The notes beneath the pieces were generated by a model. The model was given only the letters and a program-made list of their open reading frames with translations, was not told the DNA's origin and searched no databases. The position numbers and the translations under genes are program-made. From Candidatus Poribacteria bacterium (GTDB lineage Bacteria > Poribacteria > WGA-4E > WGA-3G), in the NCBI GenBank assembly GCA_022825825.1, contig JAJDWA010000032.1:1-64000 (forward strand): a stretch of 64,000 nucleotides of DNA, given 5' to 3'. Positions 7,104 through 15,853 of this stretch are shown one piece after another (within the stretch, counting starts at the first letter, position 1; each line of letters starts with the position of its first letter).

Positions 7104-9455
7104 GTGAAAGTTGAAATGCAACTCGGAAGTGAAAATCTTTCGATTGAAATGGGAAAAGTTGCTAAGCAGGCAGATGGAGCCGTTTGGGTACAATACGGTG
7201 GAACAGTTGTCTTAGTGACAGTGGTCGCAGATGATAGCGAAAATGATTTAGATTTTTTCCCTTTGACAGTAGATTATAGAGAGAGAGCCTACGCTGGCGG
7301 ACGTATCCCTACCGTATATGGAAGGCGTGAACCACGGCCCGGAACATCAGAACAACTCGTCGCACGCCTAATTGACCATTGTATTCGTCCACTTTTTCCA
7401 AAGGAATTTAAGGCTGAAGTACAAGTTTTATGCAATGTTTTGTCTTCAGATGGTGTTCACCCAGCAGATGTCCCCGCCCTCATCGGCACATCCGCCGCGC
7501 TATCTGTTTCCGATATTCCATTTAGCGGTCCTGTTGCCGCTGTAACCGTCGGAAAGATAGATGGCAAATTAATTATTAACCCAACTTATGAGGAGTTACA
7601 CACATCTGAAATAGAACTTTTTGTAAGCGGCACTTCCAATGCTGTTATGTCTGTTGAAGGTGGTGGGCATGAAACCCCAGAAGACGAAGTAATTGATACA
7701 ATTATCGCGGCACATGAAGAGATAAAAGAAATTATCAAACTTCAAGAAGGTATTGTCGCTGTCTGTAGCCAACAAAAACGGGAGTATCAAGCAAAAGCTG
7801 TAGAAGACACGCTAAACACACGCATTAGAGGCCTTGCCACTACTCGAATCCGTGAATCAATCGGGATGGCAGACAAACAATTACGTGAAGACTATCTTGA
7901 ACAGATTCAATCAGATATCCTCTCCGAAATTCAAGAGGATGGGCCAGAAGAAATTGATCTAAGTGCTGAAAAAGATGCTCGTTCTATCCTCAGCGATATA
8001 GAAAAAGAAGAGATGCGGCAGGCTATTCTCGTTGAAGGAAAACGGGTTGACGGGCGTGGTGTTACAGATATACGCGCGATTTCTGGTGAGGTCGCTTTAC
8101 TCCCACGAACTCACGGTTCCGCTCTCTTTTCACGAGGACAAACACAAGCACTCTGTGTCACAACACTTGGTACCTCCAGTGATGAAGACGTTCAGCGTGG
8201 ATTGGAGGGTGAAGTGCGTCGTCCTTTCTTTTTACACTACAACTTCCCACCGTTTAGCACTGGCGAGGTTAAGCGAATGATGGGGCCCGGACGGAGAGAG
8301 ATCGGACACGGTGCGCTCGCACAGAAAGCACTTGAACCGGTTATTCCAAGTAAAGAGGATTTCAACTATACTATCCGCGTTGTATCCGAAATACTGGAGT
8401 CGAACGCTTCTTCTTCAATGGCTACCGTCTGTGGTGCAACCTTAGCTCTATTGGATGCAGGTGTGCCACTAAAAAGAGCTGTAGCCGGTATCGGAGTTGG
8501 ACTAATTAAAGAAGATGAACGCGAAGTTATATTGACAGATATGCTTGGAACCGAAGATTTTCTTGGTGATATGGATTTCAAGGTCGCTGGAACGACAGAA
8601 GGTATAACGGCCGTGCAGATGGATATAAAAATAGACGGTGTTACTCCTGAACTCATGCGCCGCGCGATACACCAAGCACGGGAAGCACGTATCGCTGTCA
8701 TTGAGCAGATGAACGCTGTTATTAATGAACCGCGCGCAGAGTTGTCACCTTACGCGCCGCGTATCTATACACTCCAGATTGCCCCTGAGAAAATCAAAGA
8801 CCTTATTGGCCCTCGAGGCAAAACCGTACAAGGTATTCAAGAAGAAACGAATACTACCATCAACATTCAAGATGATGGTACCGTTGAAATAGCCTCAACG
8901 AGCGCAGAAGATGTCAAAATTGCCGAGGAAAAAGTCCGTCAAATTACGGCTATGCCTGAAATAGGAAAAGAATATACCGGAAAAGTCGTCCGGACAGCTT
9001 CCTTCGGGGCATTTGTAGAAATTCTTCCCGGAAAAGATGGGCTTGTACACATCTCACAGATGGGAGACGGTTATGTCCGCAGAGCTGAAGATGTCATGCA
9101 GGTCGGCGATGAAGTTACCGTTCGAATCTTGACTATAGATGAACAAGGTAGAATTGATCTGTCGCTCATCGCTGCTAACGGTGTACCGCTTGAGGAACTT
9201 GATACCTCTTCTGATTCAGATTCTGATTCAGATTGGGAACCGGAGCAACGTGAACAGCGCGAACAAGGCAGATCAAATTATCGCGAGAATCGTCCTTATC
9301 GTGAATCACGAGACAATCGTGACAGTCGAGACAATCGTGACAGTCGAGACAGACGAGATAATCGGGACAGACGTAACAACCGATATGACCAGCGGGATAA
9401 CTCACGTGACTCCAGAAATAGAAGATCGCCGCGTATCCCAAAAGGCAGGTTTTAA
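7104..9455 (+). CDS. pnp: Polyribonucleotide nucleotidyltransferase (PNPase)
   Basis: The 783-residue enzyme degrades RNA 3'-to-5' by phosphorolysis and works as a trimer in RNA turnover. It shows two RNase PH cores (about 1-230 and 315-545; FFPLTVDYRERAYAGGRIP and GRREIGHGALAQKALEPV), a helical linker, a KH domain (LIGPRGKTVQGIQEETN, about 570-600) and an S1 domain (YTGKVVRTASFGAFVEI, about 628-695). The start is GTG, with AGGAGG at 7091-7096. The tail after about residue 710 is low-complexity: an acidic Ser-Asp run, then Arg/Asp/Asn repeats (RDNRDSRDNRDSRDRRD) partly encoded by an 18-bp tandem repeat. This may be a disordered RNA- or protein-contact region. Confidence 0.96.
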   Translation: MKVEMQLGSENLSIEMGKVAKQADGAVWVQYGGTVVLVTVVADDSENDLDFFPLTVDYRERAYAGGRIPTVYGRREPRPGTSEQLVARLIDHCIRPLFPKEFKAEVQVLCNVLSSDGVHPADVPALIGTSAALSVSDIPFSGPVAAVTVGKIDGKLIINPTYEELHTSEIELFVSGTSNAVMSVEGGGHETPEDEVIDTIIAAHEEIKEIIKLQEGIVAVCSQQKREYQAKAVEDTLNTRIRGLATTRIRESIGMADKQLREDYLEQIQSDILSEIQEDGPEEIDLSAEKDARSILSDIEKEEMRQAILVEGKRVDGRGVTDIRAISGEVALLPRTHGSALFSRGQTQALCVTTLGTSSDEDVQRGLEGEVRRPFFLHYNFPPFSTGEVKRMMGPGRREIGHGALAQKALEPVIPSKEDFNYTIRVVSEILESNASSSMATVCGATLALLDAGVPLKRAVAGIGVGLIKEDEREVILTDMLGTEDFLGDMDFKVAGTTEGITAVQMDIKIDGVTPELMRRAIHQAREARIAVIEQMNAVINEPRAELSPYAPRIYTLQIAPEKIKDLIGPRGKTVQGIQEETNTTINIQDDGTVEIASTSAEDVKIAEEKVRQITAMPEIGKEYTGKVVRTASFGAFVEILPGKDGLVHISQMGDGYVRRAEDVMQVGDEVTVRILTIDEQGRIDLSLIAANGVPLEELDTSSDSDSDSDWEPEQREQREQGRSNYRENRPYRESRDNRDSRDNRDSRDRRDNRDRRNNRYDQRDNSRDSRNRRSPRIPKGRF

Positions 9456-9506
9456 GAAGACAATACATAATCAACGAACACTGTCTAAACATTTTTGTCT
9501 AATTAA

Positions 9507-9533
9507 CGCCGAATGTCCTTACGGCATTCGGCG
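9507..9533. repeat. Palindrome of the GAATGCC/GGCATTC type
   Basis: CGCCGAATG-T-CC pairs with GGCATTCGGCG, leaving one bulged base, 50 bp after the pnp stop. There is no T run after it, so it is more likely an extragenic repeat than a terminator. The same core recurs at 2720-2737 and 9669-9701. Confidence 0.5.
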
Positions 9534-9614
9534 GGCAAATTCAAGAATCACTTCACCCTTTTATTTAAAAACAGTGGTGTTTGGTGAGTTCTGATATTCG
9601 CCGCTTATTAACTA

Positions 9615-9789
9615 TTTATGGTGAATTGTAAAAACAGGTAGACATTTACGCCCGCGTCGATAGGCGGGGAATGCCTAAAGACGAATGCACGTATGGCATT
9701 CGCCATGATTTGTAGCGTTGATTTCTTGATTTGGAGGTTTCCTAACCTCGCTGGTGCAGAGTGTCCAAATAATTCCAAAATCTACCATA
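9615..9789. mobile_element. MITE-like hairpin element, copy B (with inserted palindromes)
   Basis: The right end reads GTGCAGAGTGTCCAAATAAT then ...CTACCATA, and the hairpin GAGGTT-TCCT-AACCTC lies at 9734-9749; both match copy A in reverse orientation. The left end (TATGGTGAATTGTAAAA near 9617) resembles the partner terminus. Between them lie CCCGC/GGGCG-type (9651-9668) and GAATGCC/GGCATTC (9669-9701) palindromes. This and the preceding palindrome account for the 9456-9805 gap; no gene is seen there. Confidence 0.55.
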
Positions 9790-9805
9790 CTTGAAGGTGA
9801 TCCTC

Positions 9806-10108
9806 ATGAGAACTCGAAACCTCAAAGCGAAGCGACAGATTCAAAAAGCCAAAGGAGATTTGCTCGCTCAGAAATGGATGACTAATCTATTGGCGTTCAT
9901 TTTAATCCTACTTATCATTGCCTTTGTAGTTCTATCAATCCCTGCAGTAAAAAAACAAATTGTTGACTTTGTACGAGTCTTGCGTTATGGGAAAGAAAAG
10001 AAACCACAACGCCCGCAGGTCTCTCCCATTAGACTCCAAATTCCTTTACAGTTCTTTATGTTTTCACCAAGAGGAAATTGGCATGCGGACCAAATCGTCT
10101 CTCATTAA
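9806..10108 (+). CDS. Small single-pass membrane protein, unknown function
   Basis: The 100-residue protein has a Lys/Arg-rich N-terminus (MRTRNLKAKRQIQKAK), one strong transmembrane helix (about 30-50, MTNLLAFILILLIIAFVVLS) and a basic, proline-rich tail. The ATG at 9806 is preferred over an upstream in-frame TTG at 9791 because AAGGTGATC lies just before it. The gene overlaps the start of the LptE-like gene by 26 nt in another frame, which suggests translational coupling. The topology suggests an inner-membrane anchor; no family is recognised. Confidence 0.5.
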   Translation: MRTRNLKAKRQIQKAKGDLLAQKWMTNLLAFILILLIIAFVVLSIPAVKKQIVDFVRVLRYGKEKKPQRPQVSPIRLQIPLQFFMFSPRGNWHADQIVSH

Positions 10109-10628
10109 TTTAGGGTTTTTCGCACTTTTGAACCTTAGTCTATTACTTGCATTGAGTTTGGTTTCTGGATGTGGGTATGTTTCTACTTCATCGTATTTAG
10201 AGCATATTAGAACTATCCGTATAGAGCCTATAGAAATTGATGATCCAGATTTTACTTACGATAACGTCTCACAGAGACCTTATGAAGAAGTAATTCTTGA
10301 GAAATTAAGGGAACGTTTTAATCGAAAATGGAGCGATGGGAACGATGCCAAATTCACTATGCGAATACTGGACTACCATACAAAAGAACACGGGTTTGGA
10401 CCAAGCGGAAATGTTGAAATGTATCGGATGAGTTTGCAAGTTGAATACGAATTTATTGATAATGTCCGAAAAAATCTTATTGCGCGGACAGATAATCACG
10501 TGCAGATACACGACTTTTATGTTGTTGAAAATCGAGGAGAACCGCCAGAAACACCAGATCAGGCAAAAACTTTGATCATAGAGGAACTTATTGAGGACCT
10601 TTACAATCAACTTGCAGAACAGTGGTAA
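10083..10628 (+). CDS. LptE-like lipoprotein (outer-membrane LPS assembly)
   Basis: The 181-residue protein begins with a signal peptide and lipobox (LVSGCGYVSTS). The mature N-terminus (SYLEHIRTIRIEPI, then PYEEVILEKLRERF) is typical of the LptE family, which plugs the LptD barrel that delivers lipopolysaccharide to the outer membrane. The centre has an alternating-strand pattern (AKFTMRILDYHTKE, EMYRMSLQVEYEF) and the C-terminus is helical. The ATG at 10083 is chosen because the upstream part of the open frame lies within the previous gene and AGAGGAA precedes the ATG. The assignment rests on the lipobox and N-terminal pattern; similarity in this family is low. Confidence 0.65.
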   Translation: MRTKSSLINLGFFALLNLSLLLALSLVSGCGYVSTSSYLEHIRTIRIEPIEIDDPDFTYDNVSQRPYEEVILEKLRERFNRKWSDGNDAKFTMRILDYHTKEHGFGPSGNVEMYRMSLQVEYEFIDNVRKNLIARTDNHVQIHDFYVVENRGEPPETPDQAKTLIIEELIEDLYNQLAEQW

Positions 10629-10632
10629 TCGT

Positions 10633-11748
10633 ATGAAACTCCCCGGCATAGTTTTGCTCGGCTCTCTTTTTATACTGATCCTCTGCTCTTGCCAGCAGCA
10701 AGAACAGGGTAATTTGACATCGGTTAACCAAGAGAATGTGTACGTCTTCGGTGTGTGGAAAGCACCTACAGAGAAAAGCGCCGAAGCGGCAATCGTAGCT
10801 GTTTCCACGAAAATTCAGGCACATTCGGCGACCCAATCCTCACTTGCAATTGCACAAAATGAAGCGATACAACAGATAGGTACAGAACAAACAGATAACG
10901 AGTCTCAGCCGATTACCGAATTGCAAGAGACGTATAAAGCTCTCCCTTACTCTACTACCGCTACGCCAGAAACCCTTTTACCAAAAGATGGCGAAACGAC
11001 AGATTGGGTCCGTGCTCGCGAACCGTCGACTTATAATACCGAAACACTCTATCAAGATCGATTCGTGTCCTCCGATACACTCCTTGAAATATACCGGAGT
11101 TATGGATTCCAAAAACAGGCAGAAGTGGAATACCAAAGCCCAAAACTCGGATCAGTCCCCTTTATCTTGCTCGAAATTTTTGATATGGGAACGCCTGAAA
11201 ACGCATTCGGGATTTTTAGCGTCAACAGTTATCCGCATCCAAAATTTGAATGGATCGGATGTAAAGCGATTATTTCTGGAAAATACCTCCGATTTTGGAA
11301 AGGGAAATACTTCATTCAAATAGAAGGATATGAGATTGCCACCGGTATTCGAGACGGAATGATTGCTCTTGCCCAAGTTGCTGCAAAGAAGATTAAAGAT
11401 CCGCCGCAAAAAATACCGCTTCTCGAACTTTTACCTACGCAATACATTCGTGGCAGTGAAAAGTTATTTTATACAAATTGGGTGCTACGTGAAGTCTATA
11501 AGTCCGCCCCTAACACTGTTCCACAATTAACAGATAAAACAGTGGGCGTATTAGCACAATACAAAGACACTCGTTCTAAAAAATCAGCAGCCCTCTATAC
11601 TGTCTTTGTCATTCGTTTTCCTAATGTTGTCGACGCACAATCAGCGTATACACAGTATAGTAATACTCTAATGTCAGAAAAGACACCTTTTGAAACGGAT
11701 CCCCGAAATGGGGCAATCCTTATCAATGAGCAGTTTGCTGAACGATAG
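10633..11748 (+). CDS. DUF6599-like lipoprotein
   Basis: The 371-residue protein has a lipobox (ILCSCQQQE). After a low-complexity linker it carries the pattern LLPKDGETTDWVRAREP, then LYQDRF and YGFQKQAEVEYQS, which resembles the DUF6599 family: exported or lipid-anchored proteins of unknown role. The ATG lies 4 nt after the LptE-like stop, so the two are almost certainly co-transcribed. The C-terminal half has alternating strands (LRFWKGKYFIQIEGYE; ALYTVFVIRFPNV). Context suggests an envelope role; the activity is unknown. Confidence 0.65.
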   Translation: MKLPGIVLLGSLFILILCSCQQQEQGNLTSVNQENVYVFGVWKAPTEKSAEAAIVAVSTKIQAHSATQSSLAIAQNEAIQQIGTEQTDNESQPITELQETYKALPYSTTATPETLLPKDGETTDWVRAREPSTYNTETLYQDRFVSSDTLLEIYRSYGFQKQAEVEYQSPKLGSVPFILLEIFDMGTPENAFGIFSVNSYPHPKFEWIGCKAIISGKYLRFWKGKYFIQIEGYEIATGIRDGMIALAQVAAKKIKDPPQKIPLLELLPTQYIRGSEKLFYTNWVLREVYKSAPNTVPQLTDKTVGVLAQYKDTRSKKSAALYTVFVIRFPNVVDAQSAYTQYSNTLMSEKTPFETDPRNGAILINEQFAER

Positions 11749-11828
11749 AATTGTTTTAACATCCAAGGTGTTTTCCTCCAACAATTATTGAAAAATTGGA
11801 ATACAAAATATAAAAAAGGAACAGTCTT

Positions 11829-12584
11829 ATGCGCGGTGATTTTGAAGCATATCTCAATGATGAATTTCGCGATGAATCTGGAAATTTAGATCTAAATGCA
11901 CTATTGGCATTAGAAGATGAAGCCGATATGGACGTGGCAGTCATCATGCCAACCCCTCAACCAAATCCTCGGAACGATGAGCTCGCCGCAGCAATTCGCG
12001 GCAATCAACGAACACTTGGCTGTGCCCTCGTGCATCCGACTGAACCAGAACCCGTCGAACAAGTTAAATTGGCTGCAAACGAGTGGGGAATGCCTGGTAT
12101 TAAACTGATGCCCGCGATTCACAATTACAACGTTGATGACCCAATCGTGCGTCCTGTCGTTGAAGCTGCGCGTGATTATGGACTTATCATTTCAATACAT
12201 TCTGGACCTAATAATTGTCATCCAAATAGAATCGGCACTGTCGCAAGCTGGGTGCCAGAAACGCCAATTATTATGGACCACATGGGATTTCCAGATGATT
12301 TGGATGCAGCAATCTCCGCAGCAAAAGCGAATAAGAATATCTCACTCGGAACGACAATCTTGCGCTTCCATCGTCGTTGGGGAACTGACCCAGACACGGT
12401 TGTACCAACAGAGGTAAAGTCCGCAGTTGATGTTCTTGGTCCCGAACGGATAGTTTTCGGTTCTAATTTGCCTGAATACCGACCAATCCAGGTTATCAAC
12501 GCCTTAAAACGTTTGGAGCTCGGTGATAACGCTGAAGCATTAATTTTCGGTGATAATCTGGCGCGTATCTATGGATTAGCATAA
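11829..12584 (+). CDS. Amidohydrolase-like TIM-barrel protein lacking the N-terminal HxH
   Basis: The 251-residue protein resembles the amidohydrolase-2 group: a barrel with GIKLMPAIHNYN, LIISIHSGPNN, PIIMDHMGFPDD and a terminal GPERIVFGSNLPEY segment. The canonical first-strand D-x-H-x-H metal motif is missing. The preceding bases are stop-interrupted and the ATG follows AAAAAAGGAACAG, so the start is well supported. The enzyme may use a reduced metal site (as His-containing segments remain) or be non-catalytic. Substrates of relatives include decarboxylated aromatic acids and lactones. Confidence 0.7.
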   Translation: MRGDFEAYLNDEFRDESGNLDLNALLALEDEADMDVAVIMPTPQPNPRNDELAAAIRGNQRTLGCALVHPTEPEPVEQVKLAANEWGMPGIKLMPAIHNYNVDDPIVRPVVEAARDYGLIISIHSGPNNCHPNRIGTVASWVPETPIIMDHMGFPDDLDAAISAAKANKNISLGTTILRFHRRWGTDPDTVVPTEVKSAVDVLGPERIVFGSNLPEYRPIQVINALKRLELGDNAEALIFGDNLARIYGLA

Positions 12585-12591
12585 GTTATAC

Positions 12592-12738
12592 ATAACGTGA
12601 GTTTGATAAAAGTCTATTGTAGCGTAAACTTTCCAGTTTGCGCCATAGCACACAAACTGGAAAGTTTGTGGTACAAGGGCTATCTTGAAATAAAATATCG
12701 TTATAGAACGGACATCATTTATTATCAAACCAGCGTAT
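12592..12738. mobile_element. MITE with long hairpin, copy 1
   Basis: The left end ATAACGTGAGTTTGATAA (12592-12609) is the exact complement of the right end of the copy at 53616-53772. The right end, TTATCAAACCAGCGTAT, is an imperfect inverted repeat of the left. Inside, GCGTAAACTTTCCAGTTTGC pairs with ACAAACTGGAAAGTTTGTGG. It sits directly upstream of the defence island and separates it from the amidohydrolase. It carries no coding sequence and so depends on a transposase elsewhere. Confidence 0.75.
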
Positions 12739-12757
12739 TCATAGGAACATGTTTTAA

Positions 12758-15424
12758 ATGCAACATCTTTTTGAAAAACTACGTGAAGACACGCTAAACT
12801 GGCGCAAAGATGGGTACTCCTGCTCGGAATACCCACTTATCGGGGAGGTACTACGTTACCAATTTGAAGGTGAAGCAGGTGATCGCGTCCAGCTCAAATA
12901 CCTCCGTGAACCGCAATTTCAATCGCTGGAACTCTACTGGTATATCAGATTAGTATTGGAAACGCCTCATATTGTCAAACTCTATAGACACTACTATGAT
13001 ACCACTGGCGATATACGCGATTTTTGTGAAGCGTTTGGTATTCCAGTCACTCCAAATGAAGCGATGTTGATTCCGAATGTTGATGCTATCATTAAATTAG
13101 TCAAAGAGAAACCAGAATTTTTTCAACAGAAAGGAATTGATCCTGTTTACGAAGCGATAAGCCTTCCTTATGCAAGTTATATCTTTGCGCTTGCGATGGG
13201 CACGGGTAAAACGGTTCTCATTGGGACCATTATCGCAACCGAATTCGCAATGGCACTCCGCTACCCCGAAAACAACTTTATGAAAAATGCCCTCGTCTTT
13301 GCTCCCGGCACAACGATTATTGAGAGTCTACGTGAAATCAGTGACATCCCTTTTGACCAAATTCTGCCGCCAAGTCTACACCGTGATTTCCTCGCTAATC
13401 TCAAAATTACCTATCCCCAAACTGGTGCAAAAGATATTCAAGTCCAAGCGGGCAGTGCTTACAACGTTATCGTAACAAACACGGAGAAAATTAGTCTGAG
13501 AGCAAACTTAAAACAGCGGGCAAATCAGACACTGTTTGAGTTTGAAGAAAAGAAGGAAAAAGCGGAATTAGAGGCAAATCTCCGACTTCAAAAAATAACG
13601 AGTCTACCGAGTTTAGGTGTTTTCTCAGACGAGGCACACCATACTTACGGAAATAAAATAGACACGGAACTTAAACGGGTGCGGGAAACAGTTAACTACA
13701 TAAATGAAAAAACCAAACTCGTTGCTGTTATCAATACCACAGGCACGCCTTACGCCAAAAAGCAGATGCTCAGAGAAGTTGTTGCATGGTATAGTCTCGG
13801 TGAAGGAATTAGAGACAACATTCTAAAAAGTCTTCATGACGGTATTGTTCAGTACCCTATCGGCACGATTCCTGACGCAGACGTGGTCCGTAGCGTTATC
13901 AGTGACTTTTTTGAAAACTACGGTGATGTATCATTGTCTAACGGTGCGAAAGCGAAAATCGCCTTTTACTTCAAGACACAAGAACATTTGGATAGCTCCC
14001 TGCTACATATTCAAAATGCACTTGCAGAAATCGGAGAGAGTTTTGCTCAGGTACTCGTCAATACGCAAAAATCAAGTCCGCAGGAAATTGAGGAATTCAA
14101 TCGCCTTAACAATCCTGACAGTCAGAAACGTATTATTCTACTTATTGGGAAAGGGACAGAGGGATGGAATTGTCCGAGTCTATTCGCTTGCGCACTTATC
14201 AAGGAACAGACAACGAGTAGCAACTTTATTTTGCAAGCCTCAACCCGATGTCTCCGTCAAGTGAAAGGTAACACACGAACAGCAAAAATCTTTTTGGATA
14301 CGAAAAACAGCACGATTTTAGATAAAGAATTGCAGGCAAACTTCGGGACTACACTTGGTGAACTCCGCACACAAGACGCGGAAACGGAAGAAGTTGTGCT
14401 ACGCATTCGTAAACCCGATTTGCCGAAATTAAAAATTGTGCAATTGGTGCGCCGAGTTGTGCCGTTAGAAAATGCACCGACAGAGGTTCAGTTAAGTATG
14501 CCTACAGACGTAGACGAGACTCCAACTGCTTATCGGAGTATTCTGACTCCCGATTTCACACAAAGAGCCGCTTCACCACTCACAGGGTTAGGACAGCAAG
14601 ACGAAGTTAAGATTACTAATCAGACAGCTGATTGCTACACATTGGCAAGACGGCTTGCAACAAACTATCATCTCTCAGTTATAAAAACGCTTGAAAACCT
14701 CAAAAGGCTTTATCCAGAGGGGCAAGTCCCGTATAAACACTTCGATTCGCTATGCAAACAGGTGGAAAAGCAGCAACAAAATTACGAAGTAGTTGAGGAG
14801 GAAGTAATAGAACATCTCGCGCTTATCCGTATCCACGATGACGATGGTAATCTGCTTTTTGAAAAAGATGATGCTAATGACTGCTACGTTCATCGGTTGC
14901 GTCTGCGCAAGAGCAAAGTTGACCTTCTGCTTAATGAAGCCGACTTAGAAGACAATCACGATGTGAGTTATCATTATACGCCCTACGATTTTGATAGCGG
15001 GCCTGAACAAAGTTTCTTTAAAACGATTTTGGCAACGTTAAATCAACCCGCTGCAGAAGTCAAAGCATTTCTGTTTACTGGAAGTTTGACGAATATAAAG
15101 AAAACTGACTTTCATTTTGAATACAAAGGCGTTGATAACAATTATCATCGCTATTTTCCTGATTTTGTTATCGTCAAGAACACTGGAGAATTCTACATCG
15201 TTGAGATTAAGTCTGAAAACGAACGCGGCGCCCCGGATGTCGTGGCAAAAAAGAAGGCAGTCCGGCGTTTGGCAAAGTTGCAGCCGGATGCACATTTTGA
15301 ATATAAAGTCATTTATACGAAGGACGCTTTTCTCCAAGAGAATATAAACGAAATGCAGAAAATTCGAGAATGGATTTATGGGAATGATACTTCACAGAAT
15401 AATAGTGAAGCTAATTTAGCGTGA
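12758..15424 (+). CDS. Type III restriction endonuclease subunit R (helicase-nuclease)
   Basis: The 888-residue protein is a superfamily 2 helicase-nuclease. It has a Walker A MGTGKT (147-152), DEAH box SDEAHHTYG (291-294), a motif III-like VINTTGTPYAKKQ segment, and a motif VI-like region with LQASTRCLRQVKGNT. Near the C-terminus, YFPDFVIVKNTGEFYIVEIK (about 820-845) fits the PD-(D/E)XK nuclease core. Such Res subunits move along or communicate on DNA with ATP and cut near sites lacking Mod methylation. The start at 12758 follows AGGAA. The gene is upstream of Mod, the reverse of the usual mod-res order, and a toxin-antitoxin pair lies between them. Confidence 0.9.
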   Translation: MQHLFEKLREDTLNWRKDGYSCSEYPLIGEVLRYQFEGEAGDRVQLKYLREPQFQSLELYWYIRLVLETPHIVKLYRHYYDTTGDIRDFCEAFGIPVTPNEAMLIPNVDAIIKLVKEKPEFFQQKGIDPVYEAISLPYASYIFALAMGTGKTVLIGTIIATEFAMALRYPENNFMKNALVFAPGTTIIESLREISDIPFDQILPPSLHRDFLANLKITYPQTGAKDIQVQAGSAYNVIVTNTEKISLRANLKQRANQTLFEFEEKKEKAELEANLRLQKITSLPSLGVFSDEAHHTYGNKIDTELKRVRETVNYINEKTKLVAVINTTGTPYAKKQMLREVVAWYSLGEGIRDNILKSLHDGIVQYPIGTIPDADVVRSVISDFFENYGDVSLSNGAKAKIAFYFKTQEHLDSSLLHIQNALAEIGESFAQVLVNTQKSSPQEIEEFNRLNNPDSQKRIILLIGKGTEGWNCPSLFACALIKEQTTSSNFILQASTRCLRQVKGNTRTAKIFLDTKNSTILDKELQANFGTTLGELRTQDAETEEVVLRIRKPDLPKLKIVQLVRRVVPLENAPTEVQLSMPTDVDETPTAYRSILTPDFTQRAASPLTGLGQQDEVKITNQTADCYTLARRLATNYHLSVIKTLENLKRLYPEGQVPYKHFDSLCKQVEKQQQNYEVVEEEVIEHLALIRIHDDDGNLLFEKDDANDCYVHRLRLRKSKVDLLLNEADLEDNHDVSYHYTPYDFDSGPEQSFFKTILATLNQPAAEVKAFLFTGSLTNIKKTDFHFEYKGVDNNYHRYFPDFVIVKNTGEFYIVEIKSENERGAPDVVAKKKAVRRLAKLQPDAHFEYKVIYTKDAFLQENINEMQKIREWIYGNDTSQNNSEANLA

Positions 15425-15472
15425 GTTCGGTATAAGTAAGTGGTAGTCTCACACTGTTTGGATGGTAAAAGG

Positions 15473-15501
15473 TTGAAAACTTGCTAAAAATTCATTATAC
15501 T
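15473..15501 (+). promoter_or_regulatory. Promoter of the toxin-antitoxin pair
   Basis: TTGAAA (15473-15478) and TATACT (15496-15501) have 17-bp spacing. The predicted start near 15508 is only about 2 nt before the toxin ATG at 15510, which suggests a leaderless toxin mRNA. No Shine-Dalgarno sequence is seen before the toxin. Confidence 0.65.
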
Positions 15502-15509
15502 TAATAGAC

Positions 15510-15848
15510 ATGCAAATTCGCCCCAGAGAGATACTTCACTATACTACGCCAAGCGGACGCAATCCGTATCGGCAATGGTACACGCGGATTAAAAATCAAA
15601 AAGTACAAATAGCCATCTCTAATAGAATTGCACGCTTGCGAGTAGGTAATTTTGGCGACTTCAAGCGATTAAGTTCAGGTTTATATGAATTGAGAATCCA
15701 TTATGGACCTGGATATCGCGTCTATTTCGGGCTCTTTCAAAATGACATTGTTATTTTGCTTTGTGGCGGTACGAAAGGCACACAACAGCGGGATATTGAA
15801 AAAGCACAAGACTATTGGAACGACTTCTTAGAACAAATGAAGGAGTAA
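15510..15848 (+). CDS. RelE/HigB-like toxin (phage-derived Gp49 family)
   Basis: The 112-residue basic protein fits the RelE/HigB family of ribosome-dependent mRNA endonucleases, in the PF05973-like branch. The pattern GNFGDFKRLSSGLYELRIHY, then GPGYRVYFGLFQNDIVILLCGG and KAQDYWNDFLEQ, is typical. The catalytic residues are not conserved enough to name. Translation would start at the ATG with no visible Shine-Dalgarno; a promoter ends 8 nt upstream. The antitoxin follows 5 nt after the stop and has AGGAG overlapping the toxin end, so the antitoxin may be better translated. Confidence 0.85.
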   Translation: MQIRPREILHYTTPSGRNPYRQWYTRIKNQKVQIAISNRIARLRVGNFGDFKRLSSGLYELRIHYGPGYRVYFGLFQNDIVILLCGGTKGTQQRDIEKAQDYWNDFLEQMKE

Positions 15849-15853
15849 TTACC

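Noticed and set aside
8366..8701. Long minus-strand reading frame within pnp
   Set aside because: It is antisense to a conserved gene with no ribosome site and low-complexity composition, so it is a shadow.
12716..12757. Promoter in MITE copy 1 driving the Res gene
   Set aside because: No -35/-10 pair with acceptable spacing was found in or just after the element.
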